Below are positions 24,263 to 32,021 of a DNA stretch of 64,000 nt, piece after piece. Source of the stretch: Flavobacterium sp. UBA7680. Its GTDB lineage: Bacteria; Bacteroidota; Bacteroidia; Flavobacteriales; Flavobacteriaceae. The notes beneath the pieces were generated by a model, which saw nothing but the letters and a program-made list of their open reading frames with translations, ran no database searches and was not told where the DNA came from. A program made the position numbers and the translations under genes. Each line of letters starts with the position of its first letter. The first letter of the stretch is position 1. Location of the stretch: contig NZ_DLHA01000017.1 of the NCBI RefSeq assembly GCF_002482975.1, positions 38,837 through 102,836 of the forward strand, written 5' to 3'.

Positions 24263-24553
24263 ATGGAAACGATAAAACTAGAATTAGACGAGAAAAAACA
24301 TGGAGCTTTTAATCTTTATGTTGATGGTAAAAAACAAGGTGAAATGACGGTAAGTATTAAACCTGATTTATTGACTGTTTATCATACAGGGGTTGAACCG
24401 GAAGCTGAAGGAAAAGGCTATGCTAAAAAACTTTTGGACGAAATGGTATCTTATGTTCGTGCTAATAATTTAATGGTTTTAGCGCTTTGTCCTTATGTTC
24501 ATGCACAATTTACAAGACATCCGGATGAATATCAAGATATTTGGAAAAAATAA
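24263..24553 (+). CDS. GNAT family N-acetyltransferase (YjdJ-like)
   Basis: A 96-residue small GNAT protein of the type with a single short fold. HTGVEPEAEGKGYAKKLLDEMV contains the acetyl-CoA binding pattern (Q/R-x-x-G-x-G/A, here EGKGYA), and LALCPYVHAQFTRHPDEY is the usual end of this subfamily. Members acetylate unknown small substrates or proteins. It is the first gene after the TTAATCTAGGTTAA promoter and stands before the esterase and cupin genes, so it probably belongs to the same stress response. A MITE-like repeat separates it from the esterase. Confidence 0.88.
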   Translation: METIKLELDEKKHGAFNLYVDGKKQGEMTVSIKPDLLTVYHTGVEPEAEGKGYAKKLLDEMVSYVRANNLMVLALCPYVHAQFTRHPDEYQDIWKK

Positions 24554-24564
24554 TTTCTAAATTA

Positions 24565-24707
24565 TTAAACACATAGAAACATAGCTTTTTATTGCGTTTA
24601 AAAGGCGTTTCACTTGTTTAAATACACATAAGCTTCTATGTGTTAGAAACTAGTTTCTTTTATTTACCTTTTTTAGAAACTAAAATTCTATGTTTCTATG
24701 TGTTTAA
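24565..24707. repeat. 143-bp element with 20-bp perfect inverted ends
   Basis: Left end TTAAACACATAGAAACATAG (24565-24584) and right end CTATGTTTCTATGTGTTTAA (24688-24707) are perfect inverted copies. An inner inverted copy is degraded. There is no ORF; AAATTA flanks both ends and could be a target duplication or simple AT-rich chance. MITE-like. Confidence 0.75.
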
Positions 24708-24767
24708 AAAAATTATTCCTTAATCTGCGTGCAAAATCTGCCTTGCTCAATTTAAAAATATAACATT

Positions 24768-25388
24768 ATGAATACAGAAATTTTAACCGACGGTATTCCT
24801 TTAAACGAAGCTAAAAAAGCTTTGATTATGATTCACGGTCGTGGTGCAAGCGCTCATGATATACTTTCTATTGCAAAACATCTTAAAGTTGATGGCTTTG
24901 CATTAGTAGCACCTCAAGCCGAAAACAGAACCTGGTATCCGTATTCTTTTTTAGCCCCTCTTAATGAAAATGAACCTTCTTTTTCAAAATCATTAGAAGC
25001 TATTCATCAGGTTGTTGTTGCAATTCAGCAAAACGGAATCGAAAAAGAAAACATTTATTTTCTTGGATTTTCTCAGGGCGCTTGTCTGGCTTTAGAATTT
25101 ACAGCCCGAAATGCTGCAAAATACGGAGGTGTAGTCGCTTTTACAGGCGGACTTATTGGCGATAAAGTATATGAAAATCATTATGCCGGAAATTTCGAAA
25201 ACACACCAATTTTCATCGGAACAAGTGATCCTGATTTTCATGTTCCTGTTGAAAGAGTAAATGAATCTGAAGCACTTCTTCAAAAATTAGGAGCTGACGT
25301 TACTAAAAAAATCTACCCAAACATGGGACACACTATAAGTCAGGACGAAGTAGATTGTGCAAATGCATTAATTTTCAACAAAAAATAA
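24768..25388 (+). CDS. Phospholipase/carboxylesterase (MhqD-like alpha/beta hydrolase)
   Basis: A 206-residue serine hydrolase of the carboxylesterase/phospholipase family. The triad is visible: Ser102 in LGFSQGACL, Asp in FIGTSDPDFHVP, His188 in NMGHTIS. The start KALIMIHGRGASAHDIL carries the oxyanion-hole glycine. It matches the MhqD type, which in Bacillus is induced by quinones along with the ring-cleaving dioxygenase MhqO; a MhqO-like gene lies downstream here too (26033). The stop overlaps the start of the cupin gene by one base. The identification as MhqD-like is by architecture and context, not alignment. Confidence 0.88.
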   Translation: MNTEILTDGIPLNEAKKALIMIHGRGASAHDILSIAKHLKVDGFALVAPQAENRTWYPYSFLAPLNENEPSFSKSLEAIHQVVVAIQQNGIEKENIYFLGFSQGACLALEFTARNAAKYGGVVAFTGGLIGDKVYENHYAGNFENTPIFIGTSDPDFHVPVERVNESEALLQKLGADVTKKIYPNMGHTISQDEVDCANALIFNKK

Positions 25389-25738
25389 TGATTACAATAA
25401 CACGAGTTTACAGCGATACCAACGGCGAAAGTCATTTTGAAGATTTTGAGGTTCCGTTAAAAAACAATGGTGATATCGGATTTTTATCTGATGATGAACC
25501 TGTAAAATCTATTGTTTTTAGAGAAGTCAACCCTTCTTATGATTATGATTTTCACATTGCGCCAGACCGTCAATATATTGTTTTATTAGAAGGCGGTGTA
25601 GAAATCGAAACTTCTTTAGGAGAAAAAAGAAAATTTGAAACGGGATCAATTCTCTTAGTTGAAGATACCACAGGAAAGGGACACAAAACAAAAAATATTG
25701 AACCCAAACTTCGAAAATCAATATTTATAAAATTATAA
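25388..25738 (+). CDS. Cupin domain-containing protein
   Basis: A 116-residue small cupin. The start is the ATG at 25388 overlapping the esterase stop (TAATG). The barrel is visible from about residue 35: DYDFHIAPDRQYIVLLEGGVEIETSLGEKRKFETGSILLVEDTTGKGHKTKNI. The first cupin motif keeps one metal-binding His (DFHIAP) and the second has GHKT. The role may be binding or modifying a small molecule. It is co-transcribed with the esterase and probably translationally coupled, and closes at the terminator at 25741. Confidence 0.85.
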   Translation: MITITRVYSDTNGESHFEDFEVPLKNNGDIGFLSDDEPVKSIVFREVNPSYDYDFHIAPDRQYIVLLEGGVEIETSLGEKRKFETGSILLVEDTTGKGHKTKNIEPKLRKSIFIKL

Positions 25739-25740
25739 AC

Positions 25741-25767
25741 TGCCGGCATTCTGTCGGCTTTTTTATT
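25741..25767 (+). terminator. Terminator of the esterase-cupin unit
   Basis: GCCGGC / GTCGGC hairpin followed by a T-run. Confidence 0.75.
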
Positions 25768-25872
25768 TAAGAAATAACCACACTATATTTTTATCGATTT
25801 TCTAAATAAAACAGCTTCATTTATAAAATTGCGATATATCGTAAAAACAAAAAAACACAACACAACTAAAAT

Positions 25873-25921
25873 ACTAATAACCAAATAGATAACATACTTG
25901 GAATGTTATTTGGTTATTAGT
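25873..25921. other. Long hairpin upstream of the dioxygenase gene
   Basis: ACTAATAACCAAAT...AACAT pairs with ATGTTATTTGGTTATTAGT, with a 4-base bulge (AGAT) and a 7-base loop. It is not followed by a T-run and lies upstream of the promoter. Confidence 0.6.
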
Positions 25922-25951
25922 TTACGGATAATAAAAAGAGGCTTTTATTTC

Positions 25952-25996
25952 TTAATCTAGGTTAATCGATCCAGAGCGATAATGGAGGTAAATTTG
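25952..25996 (+). promoter_or_regulatory. Promoter with TTAATCTAGGTTAA operator and -7 box TAAATTTG
   Basis: Operator at 25952-25965 and TAAATTTG at 25989-25996, 23 bases apart as at 24179-24223. The leader to the ATG at 26033 is about 30 bases. Confidence 0.72.
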
Positions 25997-26032
25997 TATA
26001 AGAAATCAATAACAATTTAATAATACAATACC

Positions 26033-26971
26033 ATGGAAAATAAAATTTTAGGTTTACACCATATAACTGCAATTGCAGGTGACGCAAAAAGAAACTTCAA
26101 CTTTTACTCTAATATTTTAGGATTACGTTTCATTAAAAAAACAGTAAATTTTGATGATCCGGGAACGTATCACTTTTACTTTGGTGACGAGGTTGGAAGT
26201 GCTGGAACAATCTTAACATTTTTCCCTTGGGGAGAAGGAATTCAGCAAGGAAGAAAAGGTTCTGGAATGGCTACAGAAATTGGATATTCTGTTCCAAAAG
26301 GAAGCTTGGATTTTTGGCAGAAACGTTTTGAGCAATACAATGTAATTTATAATAAACCATCTGAAAAATTCGGAGAAAAATATCTTACTTTCTTAGATCC
26401 TGACGGTTTAAAATTAGAATTAATCGAATCTAAAACAGACGATAACAGAAAAGCGTGGGAAACTGATGAGGTAAAAGCAGATGTAGCTACAAAAGGTTTT
26501 CATAACATTACTTTGACTTTAAACGACATTAAACCAACTGCCGCAGTTTTAACGGAAATATTTGGTTACAAATTAATCGATCAGGATGTAAACCGTTACC
26601 GTTATGCTACAGATGCTGTAGAAAATGCTGCAATTGTTGACCTGGTAGAATTAGCTGATGAAAAACGCGGTTTAAACGCAAATGGAACTGTTCATCACGT
26701 TGCTTTCCGTGTAAAAAATGATGAGATTTTAATGCACTTCCGTGAAAAAATCGAAGCTTACGGATTGTCAATTACACCGCAGATAGACAGACAATATTTC
26801 CATTCTTTATACTTTAGAGAACCGGGAGGTGTTTTATTCGAAATTGCTACAGATAATCCCGGATTTACTGTAGATGAAAGCTTAGAAGAATTAGGTAAAA
26901 ACTTAAAACTTCCTGCTCAATACGAGTCTCAAAGAGCTGCTATCGAAAATCATTTGGTTAAAATTAATTAA
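26033..26971 (+). CDS. Ring-cleaving dioxygenase, VOC/glyoxalase superfamily (MhqO-like)
   Basis: A 312-residue protein with two VOC halves: residues 1-140 (LGLHHITAIAGDAKRNFNFYSNILGLRFIKKTVNFDDP) and 150-290 (TKGFHNITLTLNDIKPTAAVLTEIFGYK). The metal ligands are conserved: His in LHHITA, His in VHHVAFRV and Glu in GVLFEIATD. The family includes MhqO/MhqE-type dioxygenases that open quinone-derived rings, induced by electrophiles in Bacillus. It shares its promoter design with the GNAT gene upstream, and a MhqD-like esterase lies between. The exact substrate remains open. It closes with a tRNA-type terminator. Confidence 0.9.
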   Translation: MENKILGLHHITAIAGDAKRNFNFYSNILGLRFIKKTVNFDDPGTYHFYFGDEVGSAGTILTFFPWGEGIQQGRKGSGMATEIGYSVPKGSLDFWQKRFEQYNVIYNKPSEKFGEKYLTFLDPDGLKLELIESKTDDNRKAWETDEVKADVATKGFHNITLTLNDIKPTAAVLTEIFGYKLIDQDVNRYRYATDAVENAAIVDLVELADEKRGLNANGTVHHVAFRVKNDEILMHFREKIEAYGLSITPQIDRQYFHSLYFREPGGVLFEIATDNPGFTVDESLEELGKNLKLPAQYESQRAAIENHLVKIN

Positions 26972-26997
26972 TGATATTTTTAGAATAAACTAAAAAG

Positions 26998-27031
26998 CAA
27001 ACCCTTAAACATTTCTGTTTAAGGGTTTTTT
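26998..27031 (+). terminator. Terminator of the dioxygenase gene
   Basis: AAACCCTTAAACA / TGTTTAAGGGTTT with a T-run, the same stem as at 20969. Confidence 0.9.
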
Positions 27032-27082
27032 ATTGGTCTAAATCAAAAGATAAAATTCTCAATTAAGTGTCATCAAAATAAC

Positions 27083-28993
27083 TTAAAAATTCTCAATTCC
27101 TTTTTGCAAAAACGCTGCGTATTTTTTTACATCAGGTTCGTATACTGCTGGTTTAGAAAGCATATTTCCGTTTGTATCCATCAAAGCATAATATGGCTGT
27201 GAATTAGTTTGGAACTTTTCAGTTTGAAAATTACTCCATTTATTCCCAATTGTTTTGATCTTTTTCCCGGTAGTTTTTGAAATAAACTGCTCCTTTTCCG
27301 GAAGTACTGTTGTATCATCGACATAAAGAGAAATCAGTATATAATTGTTGTTGAGTTTTTCCCATACTTCTTTATCACTCCAAACATTGTCTTCCATCTT
27401 GCGGCAGTTCACACAACTCCAACCCGTAAAATCAAGTATGATAGGTTTATTTACTTTTTTCGCATAAGCCAGTCCTTCTTCATAATCATGAAAACAGTTG
27501 AGATTTTGCGGACAGGGCTGCGAATGCTTTTCTGTTATATTTTCTGTATTGGACGAAACAGAAGCAATATTATTTTGATTCCATTCTTTGTAAAAAGACG
27601 GCGGTAAAAATCCGCTGGCTAATTTCAAAGGGGCACCCCACAGCCCCGGTATCAAATAAACCACAAAACTGAATATCAAAATAGAAGATACAAAACCGCT
27701 GATTGAAACTGTTGAATTGTTTTCGTATTCATCAAACTTTAGCTTGCCCAGCATATAAAATCCAAATAAGGTAAAAATAACAATCCAAATGGCTATAAAA
27801 AGTTCACGCTTCAATATTCCCAATCCATAAACAAGATCGAAAGTTGAGAGAAATTTTAGAGCAAGAGCCAATTCTAAAAAACCTAAAATCACTTTTACTT
27901 TTCCAAGCCAGCTTCCTGATTTAGGCAGTTTTTTAAGCATACTCGGAAAAGCAGCAAAAAGCAGAAACGGAATGGACAGCGCAAATGAAAACCCAAACAT
28001 TCCTATTGCTGGACCAATAATACTTCCGCTGATTGCAGCTTCTACCAAAAGATTTCCAATAATTGGCCCAGTGCAGGAAAACGAAACCAATGCCAATGTG
28101 AAAGCCATAAAAAATATTCCAATCAATCCGCCTTTGTCTGCCATTTCATCTGATTTGTTAAGCCAGCTGCTTGGAAGTGTTATTTCAAAAGCGCCTAAAA
28201 ATGAGATCGCAAAGACAACAAAAATCAAAAAGAAAATAAAATTCACGATACCATTACTTGCCAAAGCATTTAAAGCATCTGGCCCTAAAGTCAGCGTAAC
28301 GGTTAAACCAAGTGTAACATAAATGGCTATAATAGATGCCGCATAAATAATCGCTCGCTTTATTCCTCCATTTTTGGTAAAATAACTAACCGTAAGCGGA
28401 ATCATAGAAAATACACAAGGCGTCAATATTGCTAAAAATCCGCCTAGGAATCCGCCCAAAAATATCCACCATAAATTAGCTTCTTTTGCTGGCTGCACAT
28501 AATGCGTATTTCCTGCACTTTTTTTAGGTAAATATTTTAAATTAATTTCTTCGGTTTCTGGCGGAAGACACATCGTATTTCCGCACGACATATAAGTGAT
28601 ATTCGCTTTAATCTTTATACTGTCTTTTACTTTAGGAATTATTTTTTGCATAAAAGTGACTTTATTTTCAAAATAGTACAAAGTCTGATTCTCAAACTCC
28701 TTCTCTATTCGATTGAGAGGTTTGGGTTCAATTACTTTGCCTGCAAGAACATATTGATCCGATTCTTCAAAATTAAAAGATGTCGGAAGCGGACCATCCT
28801 GTATTTTATTAAACTGACTGTTAATATGCCAGTCTTTTTTAATTACAGCCGAAAATTTTAAATGTAACGTATCTCCAGAACCTTGTTCAATACTTGATTT
28901 CCATTTTACAGGATTTTCCTGAATCTGGGCATTTACATTTATAAAAAACAAAATGAAAAGTATTCCAAGAATACCCTTAAATTTTTGATACAT
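27083..28993 (-). CDS. DsbD-family thiol:disulfide interchange protein
   Basis: Inner-membrane protein that carries electrons from cytoplasmic thioredoxin to the periplasm. It has 636 residues: signal peptide; N-terminal beta domain with CGNTMC (Cys137, Cys142) as periplasmic electron output; about eight membrane helices from residue 175 to 455 with Cys193 (LTPCVFSMIP) and Cys307 (SCTGP), the membrane redox pair; and a C-terminal periplasmic thioredoxin domain with CVNC (Cys527, Cys530) in FTGWSCVNCRKMED. The full three-domain DsbD order is present. It lies three bases after the exported MsrB gene, so it is the likely electron source for the exported MsrA, MsrB, thioredoxin and peroxiredoxin upstream. 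Confidence 0.93.
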   Translation of the reverse strand: MYQKFKGILGILFILFFINVNAQIQENPVKWKSSIEQGSGDTLHLKFSAVIKKDWHINSQFNKIQDGPLPTSFNFEESDQYVLAGKVIEPKPLNRIEKEFENQTLYYFENKVTFMQKIIPKVKDSIKIKANITYMSCGNTMCLPPETEEINLKYLPKKSAGNTHYVQPAKEANLWWIFLGGFLGGFLAILTPCVFSMIPLTVSYFTKNGGIKRAIIYAASIIAIYVTLGLTVTLTLGPDALNALASNGIVNFIFFLIFVVFAISFLGAFEITLPSSWLNKSDEMADKGGLIGIFFMAFTLALVSFSCTGPIIGNLLVEAAISGSIIGPAIGMFGFSFALSIPFLLFAAFPSMLKKLPKSGSWLGKVKVILGFLELALALKFLSTFDLVYGLGILKRELFIAIWIVIFTLFGFYMLGKLKFDEYENNSTVSISGFVSSILIFSFVVYLIPGLWGAPLKLASGFLPPSFYKEWNQNNIASVSSNTENITEKHSQPCPQNLNCFHDYEEGLAYAKKVNKPIILDFTGWSCVNCRKMEDNVWSDKEVWEKLNNNYILISLYVDDTTVLPEKEQFISKTTGKKIKTIGNKWSNFQTEKFQTNSQPYYALMDTNGNMLSKPAVYEPDVKKYAAFLQKGIENF

Positions 28994-28995
28994 AT

Positions 28996-29520
28996 TTATT
29001 TATTTTTTGATTCTCCTTCTGGTTCAAAATCAAGTGAAATAGAATTCATACAGAATCGTTTATAAGTAGGCGCTGGGCCATCATCAAAAATATGTCCCAA
29101 GTGCGCATCGCATCGTCCGCATAGAACTTCTGTACGGCTCATTCCGTGCGAGCTGTCGTCGTGATAACGCACACTGTTTTTTCTAAGAGGTTCGTAAAAA
29201 CTCGGCCATCCGCAGCTGCTGGCGAATTTGGCATCAGATTTAAAAAGTATGTTACCACAGGCTGCACAATAATAAGTTCCTTTAGTGCTGCTTTTCCAAT
29301 ATTTCCCTGTAAAAGGTCTTTCGGTATTTTTTTCTCTTGCAACCAAATACAAATCAATCGGTAATACTTTTTTCCATTCGGCATCAGAAACAGTCAGTTT
29401 TGACGTATCGGTATTTGAATAGTACGGATTATTTTCATGTCCTTTATCCGATTTCATATTTTGAGCATAACCGCTGGCGGTCAATAAAATTGCCATACAG
29501 CTTAATACTATATTTTTCAT
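28996..29520 (-). CDS. msrB: Exported peptide-methionine (R)-S-oxide reductase
   Basis: Reduces the R form of methionine sulfoxide in proteins. It has 174 residues from the ATG at 29520; a GTG at 29529 would add only three residues. A signal peptide (MKNIVLSCMAILLTASGYAQ) places it in the periplasm. The MsrB domain spans about 45-165: zinc ligands Cys85, Cys88, Cys134 and Cys137 (CAACGN, CGRC), GWPSF, and the catalytic Cys157 in RFCMNSISL. It sits directly after msrA and three bases before the DsbD-like gene, which would regenerate it. Confidence 0.95.
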   Translation of the reverse strand: MKNIVLSCMAILLTASGYAQNMKSDKGHENNPYYSNTDTSKLTVSDAEWKKVLPIDLYLVAREKNTERPFTGKYWKSSTKGTYYCAACGNILFKSDAKFASSCGWPSFYEPLRKNSVRYHDDSSHGMSRTEVLCGRCDAHLGHIFDDGPAPTYKRFCMNSISLDFEPEGESKNK

Positions 29521-29528
29521 AGTGATCA

Positions 29529-30167
29529 CTATTTGAGTTTCTTTTTAAATATTTCCCTGAATTTTTCCAGCTCCGGCTGAATTACATATCGGCAATACCC
29601 CTGATTGGGATGCTTTTTATAATATTCTTGATGATAACTTTCGGCATTATAAAATTTAATGAAAGCGGTTACCTCTGTCACGATATTACGTTCGTAGATT
29701 TTTTTCTCTTTGAGCTGCGCAATGCAATATTTGGCTCTCTGTTTCTGAGTTTCATTATGATAGAAAATAGCAGAACGGTATTGTGTTCCAACATCATTGC
29801 CTTGACGATTCAACTGCGTTGGGTCATGTGAAAGAAAAAAAGCTTCCAGCAATTCATCATAAGAAATTAAAGACGGATCATAAACAATAGAAAATGCTTC
29901 AGCGTGTCCGGTTGTTCCTGTGCAAACTTCTTCATAACTGGGATTTTCAGTAAGACCGCCGGTATAACCAGGCGTAACTTTTAATACGCCTTTAAGCTGT
30001 GAAAATTTAGCTTCTCCGCACCAAAAACAGCCTGTAGCAAATGTTGCCGTTTCGGTTTGAATTGCTGTTGTTTGAGTTGAATCGGCTGAACTTTTAAAAG
30101 TGTGAAATGCAAATCCTGAAAGCGAGGAAAATATCAGGACATAAATTGCCAGAACGTGTTTTTTCAT
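29529..30167 (-). CDS. msrA: Exported peptide-methionine (S)-S-oxide reductase
   Basis: Reduces the S form of methionine sulfoxide. The start is the ATG at 30167 (212 residues), where a membrane-targeting segment begins (MKKHVLAIYVLIFSSLSGFA); a longer in-frame start at 30218 would put charged residues first. The catalytic motif GCFWCGEAKF holds Cys47 as catalytic Cys, and the late NQGYCRYVI Cys is a likely recycling Cys. YTGGLTENPSYEEVCTGTTGHAEA and GNDVGTQYRSAIFYHN are classic MsrA blocks. The stop lies eight bases before the msrB start. It is either anchored or released in the periplasm; the signal region resembles a signal peptide more than a stable anchor. Confidence 0.95.
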   Translation of the reverse strand: MKKHVLAIYVLIFSSLSGFAFHTFKSSADSTQTTAIQTETATFATGCFWCGEAKFSQLKGVLKVTPGYTGGLTENPSYEEVCTGTTGHAEAFSIVYDPSLISYDELLEAFFLSHDPTQLNRQGNDVGTQYRSAIFYHNETQKQRAKYCIAQLKEKKIYERNIVTEVTAFIKFYNAESYHQEYYKKHPNQGYCRYVIQPELEKFREIFKKKLK

Positions 30168-30227
30168 AAATTTTATTATTAATTCAGATAGAAATCTGAA
30201 ATCTTCTGATTCAATCAAAAGCCTAGA

Positions 30228-30677
30228 TTATTGAGCCGAGGCTTCTTTAGCAAATTCAAGCAATCCTGCACCATCAACATATCCAATATGATTGGCAATT
30301 ATTTTACCCTTTTGATCCAAAATTAAAAGTGTCGGCAGACCTTCAATTCCCCATGTTTTGGCTAGTGTAGTTCCTTCTCCTTTTTCTACATCAATACTGA
30401 AATTGATATAATTTTTATTGAAATAAGCAGCTGCCTTTTGATCTTTGAATGTAGTTTTCTGAAGCTGTTTACAAGGCGCACACCATACGGCGTATGCATC
30501 TACGAAAATATTTTTATGACTTTTTTTAGCCATTGAAAGCGCTTGCTGATAATTCTTCGGAACAAAATTTATTTCATTTCCTGTTTTCTTCTGAGCTTCT
30601 GCATTCAAAGAACAAAACATTGAAAACAGAAGAAAACAAAATGATATAATGCGGGAACCGTTTTTTAAATTTTTCAT
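30228..30677 (-). CDS. Exported thioredoxin-family protein
   Basis: A 149-residue thioredoxin-fold protein with a signal peptide (residues 1-29, ending NAEAQ). The active site is WCAPCKQL (Cys66, Cys69), followed by TFKDQKAAAYFNKNYINFSIDVEKGEGTTLAKTWGIEGLPTLLILDQKG with the cis-Pro of the fold (GLPT). It resembles TlpA/DsbE-type periplasmic carriers. It lies about 60 bases upstream of msrA and downstream of the peroxiredoxin gene, so it is likely an electron carrier between the DsbD protein and the periplasmic reductases. A classical isomerase role is less likely. Confidence 0.9.
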   Translation of the reverse strand: MKNLKNGSRIISFCFLLFSMFCSLNAEAQKKTGNEINFVPKNYQQALSMAKKSHKNIFVDAYAVWCAPCKQLQKTTFKDQKAAAYFNKNYINFSIDVEKGEGTTLAKTWGIEGLPTLLILDQKGKIIANHIGYVDGAGLLEFAKEASAQ

Positions 30678-30779
30678 TTGAATAAAGTTTTAAGATTAGC
30701 CGCTCCTCGCACCGATGCCTTCAGTAACCTTGAAACACCGATGCTTAATAGCGGACACTTTAAAAAATAGAACTTATTA

Positions 30780-31322
30780 TTATTTTTTTAGATAAGAAAG
30801 TACTTCTTTAGAATGATCTTCACCTTTCATAAAATCTCTGAAGCTGTAAGCAATAACACCATCTTTTCCAATCACAAACGTTTCACGTCCGCTCAAGATC
30901 ATAGTGCCTAAGTTTTCTTCTTTTACACCAAACAATTTCAATACTTTATTATCCGGATCGCTTAACAAATCAAAAGGAAGTTTTTCTTTTGATTGAAATG
31001 CTTTATGGCTTTCAACTGTACCTTGGTTAATTCCTATAACAAGAGCGTTGGCATCTTTGTATTTTGCGTAAGCATCTCGAAAAGCGCATACTTCGGCAGT
31101 ACAAACAGGGCTCTGATCCATTGGATAGAAAAAAACCACTATGTTTTGTTTTCCCAAATGATCTGTCAGTTTAAAATCTTTTCCGTCTTGATTTTTTAGA
31201 GTAAATCCGGGAGCTTTATCTCCTTTTTTTAATGTTTCCTGTGCGTAGATATTCGAAGCTGTTAGAGAAAGAACTGCAATTATCATCATTACAATTCCTT
31301 TAATTTTTTTTGATGTTATCAT
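30780..31322 (-). CDS. Exported BCP/PrxQ-type peroxiredoxin
   Basis: Thiol peroxidase of the AhpC/TSA superfamily, 180 residues. A signal peptide (residues 1-28, ending NIYAQ) puts it in the periplasm, unusual for BCP, which is normally cytoplasmic. Peroxidatic Cys74 and resolving Cys79 lie in SPVCTAEVCAF, five residues apart as in BCP/PrxQ. Further blocks are FYPMDQSP and LPFDLLSDPDNKVLKLFGV. Its promoter block (31341-31424) aligns with those of OsmC and the membrane protein at 33054. It heads the run to the thioredoxin, MsrA, MsrB and DsbD genes, so peroxide removal and methionine repair are linked. Confidence 0.92.
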   Translation of the reverse strand: MITSKKIKGIVMMIIAVLSLTASNIYAQETLKKGDKAPGFTLKNQDGKDFKLTDHLGKQNIVVFFYPMDQSPVCTAEVCAFRDAYAKYKDANALVIGINQGTVESHKAFQSKEKLPFDLLSDPDNKVLKLFGVKEENLGTMILSGRETFVIGKDGVIAYSFRDFMKGEDHSKEVLSYLKK

Positions 31323-31340
31323 GATTTTAAATTTTAAATT

Positions 31341-31424
31341 GTGTCATTATTGACCTTGTAAAATTGCAATACAAAAAGGAGTTTACTTTTGCTATTAAGG
31401 TCAATTATTTGGTAATTTGGTTCA
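31341..31424 (-). promoter_or_regulatory. Shared redox-island promoter block (peroxiredoxin copy)
   Basis: On the minus strand: TGAACCAAATTACCAAATAA, then TTG and AGCAAAA, and 65 bases from the start of the block the -7-like CAATTTTA. This aligns base by base, at the same spacing, with the blocks before osmC (31884-31966) and the 33054 gene (33578-33648). Confidence 0.75.
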
Positions 31425-31442
31425 GCTTAAAAATTATTTTAT

Positions 31443-31859
31443 TTAAGCGAAAAGCTGCGCCTCAGAAGTAATCTGAATACTTAAAGCTTTTGATATTAAG
31501 CAATTTTGTTCTGCTGCTTTTGTAACGGCTGTAAATTCTTCTTCACTAATTCCCGGAACACTTCCTGTAATCGAAAGATGTATTCCCGAAATAGCAAAAC
31601 CTTCCATCGTTAAAGTCGCTTCAGTATTCAATAATGTTGGAGTCAAACCTTTTTCTGTCAAGGCAAAACTTACTGCCATTGTAAAACAGCCTGCGTGTGC
31701 CGCCGCTAATAATTCTTCGGGATTTGTACCTTTTTCTTCTCCTGTAAAACGAGTTTTAAAACTGTAGTTGGTTTGATTTAAAATCCCGCTTTGAGTTGTT
31801 AATTCTCCTTTTCCTTCTTTTGCACTTCCTGTCCATTGTGCTTTTGCTGTACGTTTCAT
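31443..31859 (-). CDS. OsmC-family peroxide reductase
   Basis: Organic-peroxide and hydrogen-peroxide reductase of the OsmC/Ohr fold, 138 residues from the ATG at 31859, where KRTAKAQWTGSAKEGKGELTTQSG starts as in OsmC; the longer frame adds a tail of Asn/Lys. Catalytic Cys pair: AAHAGCFTM and EQNCLISKAL. GTNPEELLAAAHAGCF is the family signature. No signal peptide, so this one is cytoplasmic, unlike its neighbours. It is transcribed alone from the second copy of the shared promoter block. Confidence 0.93.
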   Translation of the reverse strand: MKRTAKAQWTGSAKEGKGELTTQSGILNQTNYSFKTRFTGEEKGTNPEELLAAAHAGCFTMAVSFALTEKGLTPTLLNTEATLTMEGFAISGIHLSITGSVPGISEEEFTAVTKAAEQNCLISKALSIQITSEAQLFA

Positions 31860-31883
31860 TTCTTTATTATTATTTAATTTGAT

Positions 31884-31966
31884 TGTCATTATTGACACTG
31901 CAAAATTGCGTTATACTTAAGAGAAGGATTTTGCCAATAAGCCCAATTATTTGGCGATTTAGTTCA
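31884..31966 (-). promoter_or_regulatory. Shared redox-island promoter block (osmC copy)
   Basis: TGAACTAAATCGCCAAATAA, TTGGGCTTATTGGCAAAA, then CAATTTTG exactly 65 bases from the start of the block. A small inverted repeat GTCA-N4-TGAC lies near the predicted transcription start and also occurs in the peroxiredoxin block. Confidence 0.75.
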
Positions 31967-31968
31967 AA

Positions 31969-32001
31969 AAAAGCCCTAAATCTTTTTAGATTAGGGCTTT
32001 T
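31969..32001 (-). terminator. Terminator of the barrel gene at 32022
   Basis: AAAAGCCCTAA / TTAGGGCTTTT stem with a T-run on the minus strand, directly before the osmC operator block. Confidence 0.85.
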
Positions 32002-32021
32002 GTTATCAGCTATTTTGTTTG

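Noticed and set aside
29139..29384. Short minus-strand ORF inside msrB
   Set aside because: It is a shadow frame of the MsrB gene, which has intact motifs and a signal peptide.
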